In this document: positions 1 to 11,291 of the stretch, piece by piece | Layout of the letters: the number at the start of each line of letters is the position of its first letter | How positions within the stretch are numbered: the stretch's first letter is position 1 | Assembly: GCF_963169125.1 (NCBI RefSeq) | Contig: NC_084799.1 | Coordinates: forward strand, 104,671,143 to 104,735,142 | DNA length: 64,000 bases | DNA from: Humulus lupulus | Lineage: Eukaryota; Streptophyta; Magnoliopsida; Rosales; Cannabaceae | Direction: 5' to 3' | The notes under the pieces: model-generated | Database searches by the model: none | Told to the model about the DNA's origin: nothing | What the model saw: the letters and a program-made list of their open reading frames with translations, nothing else | Made by a program: the position numbers and the translations under genes

Positions 1-1031
1 ATAAAGCATACAAACAGGGAACCCTTAGTCCCGTTATAAATCCACAACCAGTGCCATTTTCTTACCTTTAGTTTCCAAGTGTACTGATTGTGCAAGATGC
101 CTCTTGAGCACGATTCGTTTCCCAAGCCCCTAGCTTATACCTAGTCACAATCAAGATAAATGATACCATTAATCATCGTAAAAGGGCTTCTAGATAAAGT
201 TCTAGTCTCCGGAACCTTGAATTCCACCAAACACGGTAGTAGATTCAATCCCGAGCACCCTAGGTAAACATGCTTAAAATCCCAAAATCCCTTAAGGGCC
301 GCAGCTCAAGCCACCCATGCCGCGGCATAGCCCCCAAACAGAGCCCCATGTCGTGTCCCGCCCTCCTTCCTCAACACAATTCAGCTTTAGAGGGACGCGG
401 CTCACCAAGAACTATAACGCGTCCCGACCCCTTCGAATCCAGAAAAACCACCATTTTTTACTCTCAAACCTCACTCAAAACCATCCAAAACCATCCCAAT
501 TCCACAGCTTGATTATCCCAGCTGAAAATTAGCCTGGAAACTTATCAAAATTCCACTTCAATCTTTGAAACTCACTTACTCAAGAACACTAAAACCAGCC
601 ATAAAAACTCAAAATTCAAACACTAAATCACGAATTAGAGCCTTCTTTGATGAACCAACTCCCTTAACAATTTCTGAGCTAAAACCCAAGCTTTCTAGCT
701 TCAATTCAGTCCTTAAATTTCAAAACCATAAACACTTAAAAACCCAGCCAAAACACAGAATTAATCACCATGCACAAAGCTTATATCTTACCTCAGTTCT
801 TGATTGAACTCCTTAGCTGAACACTGGACTAATCCTTCAAGACTCCAACCCAAACCACTGAATTCCCAGTTGAATTCCTTATGTTTTCTGTGGTTTTTCC
901 TTGAGAGAGAAAGGGAGAAAGAGGGAGGGTCAATTCCTTGTGTTCTACTATGTTATGAGATTTTACTTAGTCTATCCTTAGGTGATTAAGTTAATCCCAA
1001 GACTTGGGGTGCCGGAAACGTCCCCGAGGGC
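1..1031. repeat. Element G: LTR of E's family, left piece (cut by window start)
   Basis: This stretch and 20,796-21,186 are two halves of one LTR split by insertion of element A. Read in reverse complement the halves follow the solo LTR at 55,090-57,249: the sequence around 1,005-1,031 joined to 20,796 matches the reverse of about 55,480-55,520, including a GGGGACGT core followed by a TTTGGTACCCC-like run. By that comparison the window start falls inside the LTR. Several short open frames here (for example 270-532, 565-989) have no recognisable product and lie in LTR sequence. Sense orientation of this family is uncertain; G is opposite to E. Confidence 0.8.
1027..1031. repeat. Target-site duplication of element A, left copy (AGGGC)
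   Basis: AGGGC directly precedes the TG start of A's 5' LTR and is repeated at 20,791-20,795 directly after the CA end of its 3' LTR. This fixes both ends of A. Confidence 0.93.
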
Positions 1032-2768
1032 TGATTAGAGGTGAAAAGTACAACTTTATTGATCTTAAATGTCAAAATAAATTAAGTTTTGATTATTATT
1101 TTCATTTAATTAATATGATATATTTTATGAATGAAAATATTTGATTATAATTTAATTTATTGTTATTTTGTAGGAATTAAAGTTGTATTTTGGCATAAAT
1201 AAAAGGAAAGAAGAAATAAAAAGATGAATATGAAAATCAATTGAAAAATGGCATTTTTGATGCCCAAAAATAGGCCCAGAATTCGGCCCAGCAAGCTCAG
1301 CCTTTTCCCTCTCTCCCAGCACCACTTGGCGTGCTCAAGGCTCGCCACGCGTCCACCTGCCAGCCAACCCGAGGCCGCCACGTCGCCAGCCAGCCAACCT
1401 GCTCACCTCCAAGCCCAACGTCATCCTCCTTTTCCTTCAGCAATTCTCCAGTAGCCCAAAACCAGGCCCATCTCCCTTCAGCAACACAACTGAAGCCCAA
1501 ATGCAGCCCAACACGCCTCCTTCAACCTTTCACCACCAGCCGCCTACGTGGCAGCTTTTCATTGGCTGGAAATGGGTTAATGGACCAGCTGCCACCAGCC
1601 ACCTTCAACCCATATTTTGTGGGTATTGGGCTTTGCAGCATTGCCATTTTGAGCTTTAAAGCTCATCTTTTTTGGTGTTTTTGAAAAATGGCATTTTGAC
1701 CATACACCAAAATAACTAGGTTAATTTATATAATAAGATTTGATTTTTCAAAATCATATTTTATTATTAATATTTCAGATTTATTCTGTAAACCCTAAAT
1801 TGTTGTTTAATTTCTTTTTAGTCATTTTCTCCCTCTATAAATAGGGACTCATCTTTCACATTTTCTATGTAATTTTTAGGTAGCAAAACTCTACCAAACT
1901 TTAGTCTCATTTCTCATATTTTCTCTCTAGAATTTCATGAGAATGTCTAGCATAATAGGCTAACCTTCTTAGGAAGGTTAGGATGATCCTATATGCACTA
2001 TGACTTTGTTTGATATTTTTGATTCACCATGTGCTTAAAGTTTATATATTTTAGTGATTTGTTTTCTTTCATCTCTACTTCTTCATCTTATTGTCTATAT
2101 TTATGTTTACTAATAGTATATAGATTTTGTCATGCACTTTCTATGTATTATCAAATTAGTGAAAATAATATAGATAATATCTTTATCATTTTCTCCATCT
2201 CACTGATATATATATGTACTTTTGGTAAAATCTATATAGAATTAATCATGCTCTTTCTATGTATTTTATAAATAGTAAAAGTAATATTTGTGTTAGGTTT
2301 TATGTCCAATCTTTTATTGCATTATTGCCAATGGTATAATGTCATTTTTAGATTTCTCATAAGATTTATCTCATCCTTTCATGGTAAAAGAATATTAATC
2401 ACTTGAATGCATTTTTGTGAAATATATTTGTGCTTTAATGTTAAATCTTCCAAATGAATAGTTGGGATGTGAACTATCCATTTGTGTAATTTTTGTGAAT
2501 CAAATATCCAAATAAATAAGTATGCATATTGGTGACTCTTGATCCTTCCTATTTGTTACCTATTGTTATATCACACTTTATTCTATTTTCATTTGTAATC
2601 TTTAAATTTCAAAAACAACAAAAATATCACTTGTTCTATTTTATTCATATTATTTATCTCTAACATTTATTTATTGATTAACTTTATTCATTTGCCTCAT
2701 TGTGGAATCGACCGCCCGATCTATACTACAACCACCGGTAAGTGGAAGTCACGTTTGGGCGTTAAACA
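1032..2768 (+). repeat. Element A 5' LTR
   Basis: Starts TGATTAGAGG and ends GGGCGTTAAACA directly before the primer-binding site. The other copy is split at 7,672-7,715 and 19,128-20,790. The two copies differ by scattered substitutions and a deletion of roughly 30 bp in the 3' copy near its GC-rich block (compare 1,355-1,400 with 19,385-19,420). Open frames at 1,163-1,684 and 2,029-2,271 recur partly in the other copy and are not supported as genes. Confidence 0.92.
1836..1843 (+). promoter_or_regulatory. TATA box of element A 5' LTR
   Basis: TATAAATA follows a CTCCCTC pyrimidine run and is kept in the 3' LTR at 19,860-19,867. It is the likely core promoter at the U3/R border; the transcription start is inferred about 30 bp downstream. 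Confidence 0.65.
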
Positions 2769-2773
2769 AAATT

Positions 2774-2791
2774 TGGCGCCGTTGCTGGGGA
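2774..2791 (+). other. Primer-binding site of element A (tRNA-Asp type)
   Basis: TGGCGCCGTTGCTGGGGA lies five bases after the LTR end. It is the primer-binding motif typical of plant Athila elements, complementary to the 3' end of tRNA-Asp. It gives both the strand and the lineage of element A. Confidence 0.9.
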
Positions 2792-4035
2792 GGTAATAGT
2801 GAAAAAAAAAATTTCAATAAATTTTGCAAAGAAGTAAGTAATTCTATCATTTTCTTTTTGTGTATATTTTTCTAGGATTTTTTTTTAAGATTTATTTTAT
2901 TTACTCTTTAAAAAAAAAAATCACTATCATTATTTTTTTTATTGTTCATTTTTAGTTAGTTTTTCATATTTTTTTTTGTCATTGTTGTGCCAAAAGAAAA
3001 AAATTAGTTTTATTCTTAGTTTATTTATTTCTTGTTATTTTTCTTAGTTTATTTTGTTGTTACTTTGTTAGTTTTCTTTTTCTCTTTTTATTTATTATTG
3101 TTGTAAGAAAAAACTTAAAAAAAAAATAGAAAGCATGTTGTGTATGTATTTATTTTTTATTTTTTTTCTCTTGTTAATTTATTTTTGGTAACTTATTTCA
3201 TCTTTTTTTTTTCTTTTTGTATCTCTCTATCCTTTTATTTTAGTAAAAAAAAAAGACTTTAAAAAAAGAAAATTGGTTGCTTCTGTTTTGTTAGTTTGGT
3301 TTATATTATTCCTTTTTTTTATTTTAATTATTTGTGTTTAGGATTTGTTACATTTTTTTTTCTTCTATCTTACTCTTGTGCTATTTTTTTTTTGTTGTGT
3401 TTTTAGGATTACTTTAGTTTTTTTTTTTTTGGTTACTTAGATAGTTTTTCCTCTTTTTTTTTTTTTAAAAAAAAAGTGTTATTTTCGTAGAATTTTGTTT
3501 AGCCCTTTTATGTATTAGTGTTTTTATTTTCTTATTCTTTTTTTTTTAAGTTTAGTGAGCATCTTATTATAATTTTTTTATTAGTTTTTTCTTTAATTTT
3601 TATGTTTTAAATCTTTCAAAAACAAAAGAAAAATCATAAAATACAAAAAATATATATAATAATAATAAATAATAATAATCATAATAATAAAAACAAAGCT
3701 TGTTTTGTCAACATAAGCAATTTTTGCTTAAAGGCCAATTTGAGTAAAGTTCCATCCATGCTTACTTAGTAACCTCAGGGAGTTCTAGTAAGTGTTGGTT
3801 GTAAGATGACCGTTTTTGTGAATTGTGACCCCTCCACAATTATCTAGCAACTTCGGAGAGTTCTAAATAAAGTGTGGGTCTTAAGTGGGACCGTTCTAAA
3901 AACCTCAAATCAATCTGGAAACAAGTAAAACAACAAAATAAAAAAAAACCAAAAAAAACCAAAAAAATTATTAAAAAAATTAAAATAACATAATAATAAT
4001 AAATAAAAATTAAAAAATCACAAAAGCAAAAAAAA
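2792..4035 (+). other. Low-complexity leader of element A
   Basis: About 1.2 kb with no coding potential. It alternates long T runs (2,870-3,600) with A-rich stretches (3,610-4,035) and sits between the primer-binding site and the gag-like frame, where Athila elements carry a long untranslated leader. A diverged short direct repeat is visible around 3,770-3,900 (segments with AACCTCAGGGAGTTCTAGTA and AACTTCGGAGAGTTCTAAAT). Confidence 0.6.
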
Positions 4036-4521
4036 ATGAACGAAGAAGAAAAGAAACGTTTCGAGATGTATTTTCCAATATATTACTCTTCATTCGGAAA
4101 CAATCATAATTCTAGTGCTATTGAAGGTACTAGCCATTTTAGGAGTGCATGCAAACTTAGTGTAAGAGAATACCGAGAACTTGAGGTCTTAGAAACTAAG
4201 TTTGAAAGAGAAAGTTACGAGGTTTTCGAGGTAGATTATGATGAAAGTTATTGTGACTTTGCAAGAGTCAACAATAGGAATCATAATTCTAGTTGGACGA
4301 ACCTCGTAGATTTTAGTTGGAAGCCTAAGTACAACCACCATGCACCGCCTCACATGAATTTTGAGCAAAATTTTCCTAACTTCCCACATGAACCTCCATA
4401 TACTGTCTGCACTAATGCGAATTCCTTAGAGGAAACTTTACACTCATTTATAGAGGAGCAAAGAGAATTCAATAAACAATTTGTGGAAGATTTTAGGGAA
4501 ACTAGTACTCAAATTTCATAA
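4036..4521 (+). CDS. Short gag-like protein of element A (161 aa)
   Basis: An open frame of 161 codons starting ATGAACGAAGAAG. The protein is acidic, rich in Asn, Phe and Glu, with a middle part rich in Trp, Pro, His and Asn (about residues 75-125) followed by a SLEETLHSFIEEQREFNKQF segment. That order recalls the C-terminal part of Athila gag proteins, which carry a Trp/Pro/Asn-rich stretch before a helical segment. No zinc knuckle or protease is seen. A full Athila gag is several times longer, so this is a remnant or a reduced gag of a non-autonomous family. Downstream to about 4,960 the reading is broken. Start chosen as the first ATG after the A-rich leader. The assignment is by pattern only. 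Confidence 0.5.
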   Translation: MNEEEKKRFEMYFPIYYSSFGNNHNSSAIEGTSHFRSACKLSVREYRELEVLETKFERESYEVFEVDYDESYCDFARVNNRNHNSSWTNLVDFSWKPKYNHHAPPHMNFEQNFPNFPHEPPYTVCTNANSLEETLHSFIEEQREFNKQFVEDFRETSTQIS

Positions 4522-4958
4522 TTGACCAACGCTATTATTTTACATAATTCAAGTCAATTCTCGTTCAACCTGAGGCCATAACACCATCCCCTACTCCCAG
4601 TTCTAAACCCGATGAGGATGATGCTATTACCATTTGAAGTGAAACTCTTTCCCATACCGCAATTCTTCCAACCACTCCAACGAAAAATGAGAGCTATCAT
4701 ACTGATGTGATAGACTTAATCGTTGAGGAAATCATACACATATTTGCAATGACACATTCACCAAATTTCCTCCACGATTTTGAACCCGAACATTTTCTTT
4801 ATCCTGAAAATGTTACTAACGCTTATATTTTTGAGATGCAGGATAAAAGAAAATTCATTTTTGATACAGGATAGCATGCAAATATGCAGTTGGTAGACTT
4901 ACCTAAGAGCGATGCTTTTGTCTACCAAAGACTGATCAGGTTTTATCTTTCCTTTTAG
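4522..4958 (+). other. Degenerate internal sequence of element A
   Basis: No open frame of note. A short piece near 4,850-4,880 reads FDTG followed by a stop, which could be a relic of an aspartic protease active site, but it is too short to support. The stretch ends at the insertion site of solo LTR J. Confidence 0.4.
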
Positions 4959-4963
4959 TGTGC
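4959..4963. repeat. Target-site duplication of solo LTR J, left (TGTGC)
   Basis: TGTGC before the TG end of J, repeated at 6,440-6,444 directly after its CA end. Confidence 0.85.
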
Positions 4964-6439
4964 TGTTGTGAAAATTAATATACGCAAGTATACGCAATCG
5001 TCAAACAAGTAATAAAGTGATAAGTAAGATCGTCTCCACAAGGATTGCAAGTGAAATTTAATGCAAAATCAATTATTTAACAATTTGGATTTTAAGAAAA
5101 TAAATTGATTGGATGTTGTGAACTAAAATAAAATGATTAAACTGGAATCAAGATTAAAATATTGATACAAATGTTGGAAAATTAACTGCAAGAAAAAGTA
5201 TCTATGGAATGATAGACTTGAATAGCTAAATCCCCCTATGTTTTATCTGCCCAGTTGTTACAGCATTACTTCAGCAAAACGCACAGAGTTAACTAGATTT
5301 TTGCAAAACTCATGAAATAAGTTCTATCATCTAACCCTATATTAAATCAGATTCAAGAACATAATTTAAGCATCAATTCTCAAAGTTATGCTAGGTAGTA
5401 AAATATTCCTATTCTACTTACTAAGAACAACCTAGAAAATGGGTGTTCTCTTGCATCATTCAAGTACCAACTACTAGATTTAACCTTTCCAGTATTAAAT
5501 CTAGCTTAATAACCTGCCATTAATTTTCAAACAACAACAGTAAATAAACATGAAGCTCACTTGAATGAACAATGACAATTTAGCTTAAGTAATGCATTCA
5601 AATTTAAAATACATGACAAAAGGGGTTTTTAACCATTCAAGTCTCAAAAGTTTAGCTCATGACTAAAGTAGCAAACACAACCAAAATAGAAAATTAATAT
5701 CCATGAGTGCTAGAATAGCTATGTAAAATAAGAAAATACAAAATAGAGAAGAAAGGAAGAAATGAGAACAAAGCCTAGATTGATGGTGTTGTAGGTTGGA
5801 TCTTCTTGTCCTTATCTTCCTCATTCAATTCCTTGTGTTTCCTTCTTTTTCTTCTTCTTCTTCATGCTCTTTTTTTCTGCAACTTTTCTCCCACGTTAAT
5901 GGCAACTCCTCTCTTTTTTTTTTTAATCAATGTGATGGTGGCTGGTACTTAGTTACCTCCTCTCTAGGGTAAAATTTTCATTTTACCCTAATTAAAAAGC
6001 CCACTTTCTTCTCTTTGGTCCACTAGTCCAATCCACATCAGCCAGCTGACCTAACTTTTAAGTGACTGCCACATAAGCGCTGAGTTAGATGAAGAAAAGC
6101 CTGCTGGAATTTTGTCCACGTCATTTCCCAGTACCCAGAAATGCTATAGCATTTCTCCAGCAATTCAGCAGCATTTCCAGCTTAGTGTTCTCTTTAGCCT
6201 CGGATTCCTTTCTTTCCCTTAGCGATTCATAAATTCCTTTCCTAAACAACAAAACAAACATAATTAATTAATTAATTACATTTAATACTAACAACTTAAA
6301 AGACTCCTAAATTAGTACACTAACTAGAAAAGAAAGATAAAAACTAATCAAACTTACAAACAACATCACATTCATTACTCTTTTCACTAAAAATAAAGTT
6401 CAAAGTTAATAAAAATAACTCTATACCATAGAGTTATCA
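4964..6439 (-). mobile_element. Element J: solo LTR inserted in element A
   Basis: A 1,476-bp unit begins TGTTGTG, ends TTATCA and is flanked by TGTGC on both sides, the hallmark of an LTR left by LTR-LTR recombination. No internal domain, primer-binding site or PPT is present. On the minus strand it would start TGATAACTCTATGG and end in TTTTCACAACA, the more usual layout for plant gypsy LTRs, so minus orientation is inferred. The left part carries the phrase GATCGTCTCCACAAGGATTG, a motif I have seen in several plant LTR families. The parent family is not in the window. Confidence 0.82.
6415..6437. repeat. Perfect 10-bp inverted repeat at the end of LTR J
   Basis: ATAACTCTAT, three bases (ACC), then ATAGAGTTAT: two 10-bp arms with a 3-base loop, ending two bases before J's terminal CA. 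On the minus strand this hairpin would form the first bases of the LTR. Confidence 0.85.
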
Positions 6440-6444
6440 TGTGC
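6440..6444. repeat. Target-site duplication of solo LTR J, right (TGTGC)
   Basis: Second copy of the TGTGC duplication; see 4,959-4,963. Confidence 0.85.
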
Positions 6445-7660
6445 TTTATTTTAATTTGTGTCTTTATTTTATGTTGCGAATTTTACTTTTTGGGGTTTTG
6501 TTGTTGGTTATTATATTCCATTTTTCTCGCACAATGAGCTTAACGTTAGACATTGAGGACAATGTCTCATTTAAAGTTGGGGGTAGTATGCATATTCATG
6601 CGTTGAAATATATTTTCATTACCATTTTGAAATTTTGAGTTAAATTTTTGCAAAATTCATGACAACAAACTCTTGGTGAGATAGTTTTTGCTATTTTTAC
6701 TATTAGGAAGTAATTTTTAAGAGTAATTTCATGCACAACCAAACATTGAAAAAAAATACACACATTCAATTGAGAAAAATCCTAAAGTTTAAAGCTTTTA
6801 ATTTTTGTGAGATGCGAGAATGAGAAAACAACTTTGAAGACTTCTATTGATCATTTGAGTTGGTAAAATTAATTTTTGGGACTTAAAATATGACATTTAC
6901 TAGAGGGATAATTTTTGTTTTAAAGAGCCTATGTTGTATTGTAAGTTCCTTTTAAATTTCTTGTATTTTTATGTTGTCTCTTGTAAAAAAAATATAGAAA
7001 AAAAAAGAAAAATAAGAATTATATTAAAAAAATGAATGAAAAAAAGAGAACAAGAGCAACATTTTTCATCTTTATCTTTTGTAGTTTTGTTGAAAAAAAA
7101 ATTGACAAATAAAAAAAATATATCGACATTACTACATTTGTTTTCAATTTATGTCATCAAAAACAAAAACAAAAGAAAAAAAGATTTTGTATTTTATTTT
7201 TTGTTTTTTTCTTTATTTTGGCTCTTAATATCATTTTGTAAAATCCCGAAGGTTCTTATGTCATTTAGATTCCAATTAATTGATTAGCCTATCTTTTGAT
7301 CAATATTCGTCAACATTGTTTGTCCTAAAACGATAACATCCATTTTTGAGTGTTAATTGATTAATTTCCAACTCCAAGAGTGTCAACCATCTCCCATAAA
7401 AATACTTTCAATACCTTTGTGAGGATTTGGAGTTGAGACTTTATTCTTTGGTGATTTTTCAAAATTGTTTGTGTTGTAAAGAACAGTATGGTTGGGTGCA
7501 CACACACAAAACTCTTGAATTACAACTTTGAAAGTTTTAAATAGCATTTTCTAAATTCTCACCAAAAATTTTGTTAAATGATTTTGTATAATTTAGCTCA
7601 TTAATTCATCTTGGTAATAATTTTTATCCGCTTGAATTGCTAGGGACTAGCAATAAGCTA
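6445..7660 (+). other. 3' non-coding internal region of element A
   Basis: AT-rich sequence with no supported gene. The stretch at about 6,545-6,590 (TTGAGGACAATGTCTCATTT then AAAGTTGGGGGTAG) matches the conserved non-coding block that follows pol in many Athila elements, so the element kept its 3' regulatory part although pol is gone. Open frames at 6,441-6,638 and 7,036-7,287 are low-complexity and unsupported. Confidence 0.55.
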
Positions 7661-7671
7661 GTTGGGGGTTG
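7661..7671 (+). other. Polypurine tract of element A
   Basis: GTTGGGGGTTG directly precedes the TG of the 3' LTR at 7,672. It is in the expected place for the plus-strand primer, although not purely purine. Confidence 0.65.
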
Positions 7672-7715
7672 TGATTAGAGGTGAAAAGTGCAACTTTATT
7701 GATCTTAAATGTCAA
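7672..7715 (+). repeat. Element A 3' LTR, first 44 bp (cut by element B)
   Basis: Matches the first 44 bases of the 5' LTR (from 1,032) with one substitution (TAC to TGC) and resumes at 19,128 after element B. Confidence 0.93.
7711..7715. repeat. Target-site duplication of element B, left (GTCAA)
   Basis: GTCAA precedes B's 5' LTR and recurs at 19,123-19,127 directly after its 3' LTR. The uninterrupted site is seen in A's 5' LTR near 1,070. Confidence 0.95.
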
Positions 7716-8306
7716 TGTTATCCAAAAAATTGGCATTGATGACGTGGAAAGTGATCCCTGGACACGTGGCTGACATCTGGAGGAACTCTGCTAGTGTATC
7801 GACTAGAAGACGTATTAGAAGCAGTAAGCGGCCCAGTCTTACCTACGACCAGTCTGGTCGATGGTTCCGCATGCAATGTAATATTACTATAAAGATCTTT
7901 GTAAATCCCGAATTTAACTCACACAATCTCCTGGATATCCGGTTATTTAGGAGAGAATATCGGCAACAAAATCATGTAATCCCCCTTGAGCTTATAAATA
8001 GAGAAAGATAGCTCAAGGGAGGGACTTTTGGCTTTCGAATTACTTGATACTAGTATAATTCTATCTGCAATATTGGATTGTTCTTCAGAGGTTGGTGAAA
8101 CTCATTGAACCCTAGTTCTTTAATCACTCCTTTGATTCTCACATCAATAACAGCCTAAGTGGACGTAGGTTATTACCAGATCCTAGGACCGAACCACTAT
8201 AAAATATCATGTTCTTATTATTTTCGTCATTACGTTATTCTCAACGCATTAATTAACATCAAGCATATTCTGACTCCGTGTCAGTTGACCAAAATCTGGG
8301 TCAACA
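7716..8306 (+). repeat. Element B 5' LTR
   Basis: 591 bp, TGTTATCCAAAA to CTGGGTCAACA, same length as the 3' copy at 18,532-19,122. The frame at 7,709-8,011 recurs in the other LTR simply because the LTRs are duplicates. Confidence 0.95.
7993..8000 (+). promoter_or_regulatory. TATA box of element B 5' LTR
   Basis: TATAAATA after CTTGAGCT. The equivalent in the 3' LTR is 18,809-18,816 and in element H 61,914-61,921 (minus). Probable core promoter of the sense genomic RNA. Confidence 0.7.
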
Positions 8307-8309
8307 ATC

Positions 8310-8328
8310 TGGTGCTTTCATTGAGAGC
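8310..8328 (+). other. Primer-binding site of element B
   Basis: TGGTGCTTTCATTGAGAGC starts three bases after the LTR. Its reverse complement ends in CCA, as a tRNA 3' end should. The same motif follows the 5' LTR of C (24,531-24,549) and, shortened, of F (58,871-58,887, minus). I cannot name the tRNA with certainty. Confidence 0.75.
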
Positions 8329-8354
8329 TTGATTTATCATTATTGAGAAAACCA

Positions 8355-10493
8355 ATGGCGAAAATTGCAAGGAAAGCTGGACAGGCGACCACCGCTGCAC
8401 CATCAAACCCACCTCCTCCTCCCCCTGCAAGCGTGGCTGAGGATGAACCACATCTGGACTTTGAGGAGGAAGAGATGGATGATGCAACGCTGAAGAGTAC
8501 CCTGGGGGCGTTGCAGGAAGAGCTGGCTAATCTAAGAGCCAGTCAAGAGACTGCTGCCGAAGTTGTGGCGCGGCAGCAGCAGGAGATTGAACGGAAGCGC
8601 GCAGAATTAAGCGAAAGGCAGGCGAAGATGGATCGCCGCCAGAGCGAAGCCATGGAAGCCCTTGAGGCAGCCTTGCAATTGGCCAGGAATCAGGCTGCAC
8701 TTGCCTCGCAGCCTGAACATCCTGTGAACGGGCCGCCCCACAGGGGCCCCAATCCTAGCCCGCCTATCCAACCCTCAAGTCCGCAAAGGCCCGAGCAGCC
8801 TCAGGTGCCCCATGATGATGTACCACTGGACCCTAAGGCACAACCACCGTCCCAAGCTGCTCGAGGCAATGCCTCGCAACAGAGGCAGAATATGGCCGAG
8901 CATCAGCCTCGTAGTCCTAGACGCCGTAGGGGCGATGAGCCAAACCTACCGAACAGAGGTCAGTATCCTCCTGGTAACATGAGGAATTCAGAGTTAGGCT
9001 CTGCGGTCTGGGGTCCCCCACGGCATGATAATGCCCGGGGACACAACGACTAGCGCAGGCCACCCTCTAACGCTCGGGACGTTTCAGCCAGGGATGGAAA
9101 TCGAGGGAACAGTCGATCCCACTATAGCCAATCAAGGTTCAAAGATGGCCATGGGTATAATGAGGCTGACTCAGGCAAGGGAAATGCTGGTCGGAGGTAT
9201 GAAGAAGGAGGTAGAGGCGGGAGCTAGGTACCTCAAGATGACCAACCCAACGGACGGGATGCTAAGGGGCAGCCCAGGCAAAATAACGTCTTCAACCGGC
9301 TCGGGGGTAGCGAGCAGCGGAGAAGAGAGGAGGATTTGAGAGATGTACTCAACGATCGCCGCGAGCGGCACGGCGAGAACGTTCCCCCAGCAATAGAGTC
9401 CACAGCAATTCCTGCCGTTGTACAGGCCCAGATAGACGCCCTCAACCAGGCAGTGCAACAGCTGGTCGGGGGAAGAACGTCTTATATCGGCCACGATAGG
9501 AGAAAAGGCACTTCTTTCGTCCAGAGGATAGCCATGGCAGAAACTCCAAGCAAGTTCAAAATGCCTACGCTTCCAAACTTTGATGGGTACGGAGACCCAA
9601 TATCTCATGTCAATAAGTTTGAGATACAAATGGACATTCAGAAAGTGTCCGAAGACGCTCGGTGCAGGATCTTCCCTGCAACACTTTCTGAAGCCGCGCA
9701 GGAGTGGTTTTTTAAGTTCCCACCCGCAAGCATAGTTTCCTGGGAGATGTTCGTAAGGGAGTTCTACGGACAGTTCTATGCAGGTTGTGTGCATCCGACC
9801 GAAGCAAACCAGTTGGTTGAAATTTGCCAGCAGGATGGGGAGTCACTGAAGGATTACATCCAGCGTTTTATGCGAGCAGCAGCTGGAGCAAAAACGGTCG
9901 GGGACGAAGGAAAAGTGATGGCTATAACCACAGGAGTTAAGCGCCGTTCCCCCCTCTGGAAGAGCCTTCGCAAAGATGGGGTTATAACTACCCAAGAATT
10001 CTTGGACCGGGCTGATCGTTACATCAAGCTCGAAGAAGCCATTGTCGACGATGGAAAGCCCTCAGGCAAGGATAAGAAGGCTGCCGAACCCGCCAAAGCC
10101 GCAAATGGGTCCAAACCTAACGGCAACGACAAAGGCAACGGGAACAGCAATGACAATGGCAAGAGTGGTGGAAAACGGCCACACAATGAGCCTTCCACCT
10201 CTGACAATAAGCGAGCCAAGGGTAACCGTTATGAACCTTGGTTCATTAACTATACTGCCCTCGTTGAGTCTCAGGGAGAGGTTTATCAGGCCACAAGTTC
10301 TAGTGTGCCTTATAAGAAACCTGGCCCCATTCGGAAGGATATTTCGAAGAGAGACACTACCAAGTTCTGTCGTTATCATAGCGACTACGGACACGATACC
10401 AACGAATGCAACCAGCTGAAAGACGAAATCGAGTTCCTTATTAGACAAGGACACTTGAGAAGATACGTACGGGCCTCGGGAAATTCCCAATGA
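8355..10493 (+). pseudogene. gag of element B (broken by in-frame stops)
   Basis: Structural capsid protein precursor. The start is the first ATG (MAKIARKAG) after the primer-binding site. One reading frame is kept throughout, interrupted by TAG at 9,051-9,053 and again near 9,225, and ending in TGA at 10,491-10,493; most look like CAG-to-TAG or CGA-to-TGA changes. Order: Pro-rich N-terminus; Glu/Gln/Arg-rich coiled coil (codons about 45-115); Pro/Arg-rich linker; retrotransposon gag domain around 9,650-9,900 with the AQEWFFKFPP and ESLKDYIQRF segments; basic Lys/Asn/Gly-rich stretch; and a C-terminal CRYHSDYGHDTNEC zinc-binding-like motif at about 10,366-10,410. The frame continues into the protease. 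Confidence 0.85.
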
Positions 10494-11291
10494 GAAGCTC
10501 CTGGTAGCAACGAGGAGGCGCCCACACGCCAATGCTTGCCACCCTTACAGCCTGCCCCCGTGACTGGCACCTTATTGACCATTTGTGGAGGCCCGCACCT
10601 TGCGGGAAATAGCTGAAAGGCCAGGGAACGATACGCTCGAACTCTACGCCATGACCAGGACATCGAGATGATGACTGTCGAAGACCGTGCACCAAAAAAG
10701 GCTCGGTCAGAGGAAGGTGAAATAACCTTCTCTGATAGCGATGCCCAACATGTCTGTTTCCCACATTCCGATCTGCTAGCCGTGGATATCCAGATGGCCA
10801 ACATGATGATGAAGAGAGTGCTGGTCGATATAGGAAGTTTAGTGAATATCCTGTATAAGTCTTCACTGGAACGCATGAAATTGTCTGTTAAGGACTTGGA
10901 GCCTTGCAACCAAACGATATAAGGTTTCTCTGGGGAAGGACTTGCCCCCGCAGGATTAATCAGACTACCAGTGACGACAGGTACATCGCCTGCTACCAGG
11001 ACATTACTCGCTACTTTTGTGGTAGTCGATTGTCCTTCGACGTACAATGCCGTCATTGGGAGGCCTATTCTAGTTGATCTACGGGCCGTCATCTCTATGT
11101 GGCACTTGGCCATGAAGTTCCCAACAGACGTAGGGGTAGGACACGTGTTGGGGAACCAGAGGGAAGCCAGAGAGTGCTACAACGCCTCAATCACAAAGGC
11201 GAAGAATGGAACACCGAAGAGCACTACCTCGGATAGGTTGCAGATGGCAGTTGATACACAAGCCCAATCTGGTGATGGAGTCACCAAATAG
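10494..11291 (+). pseudogene. Protease region of element B
   Basis: Continues in the gag frame after the stop at 10,491. The aspartic protease core is at about 10,800-11,100: the active-site triad reads D-I-G (VLVDIGSLVNILY) where Tat proteases have D-T-G or D-N-G, so the catalytic loop is probably dead. The downstream YNAVIGRPIL flap-type motif is kept. Stops: a TAG near 10,610, TAA at 10,920-10,922 just before GFSGEG, and TAG at 11,289-11,291. The domain normally processes the gag-pol polyprotein. Confidence 0.8.

Noticed and set aside
1163..1684. Overlapping open frames in the GC-rich block of A's 5' LTR
   Set aside because: Located in an LTR, changed by a deletion in the 3' copy, no domain.
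2029..2271. 80-codon hydrophobic frame as a membrane protein
   Set aside because: Translation of T-rich LTR sequence; the 3' LTR copy (20,053-20,250) is shortened and changed, so it is not conserved as protein.
7036..7287. 83-codon plus-strand frame in element A
   Set aside because: Low-complexity Lys/Phe-rich translation of A- and T-rich DNA.
9171..11113. Long minus-strand frames opposite gag and protease of B
   Set aside because: They arise from codon bias of the sense gag-pro frame; no homologous frame with matching domains is seen in C or F.
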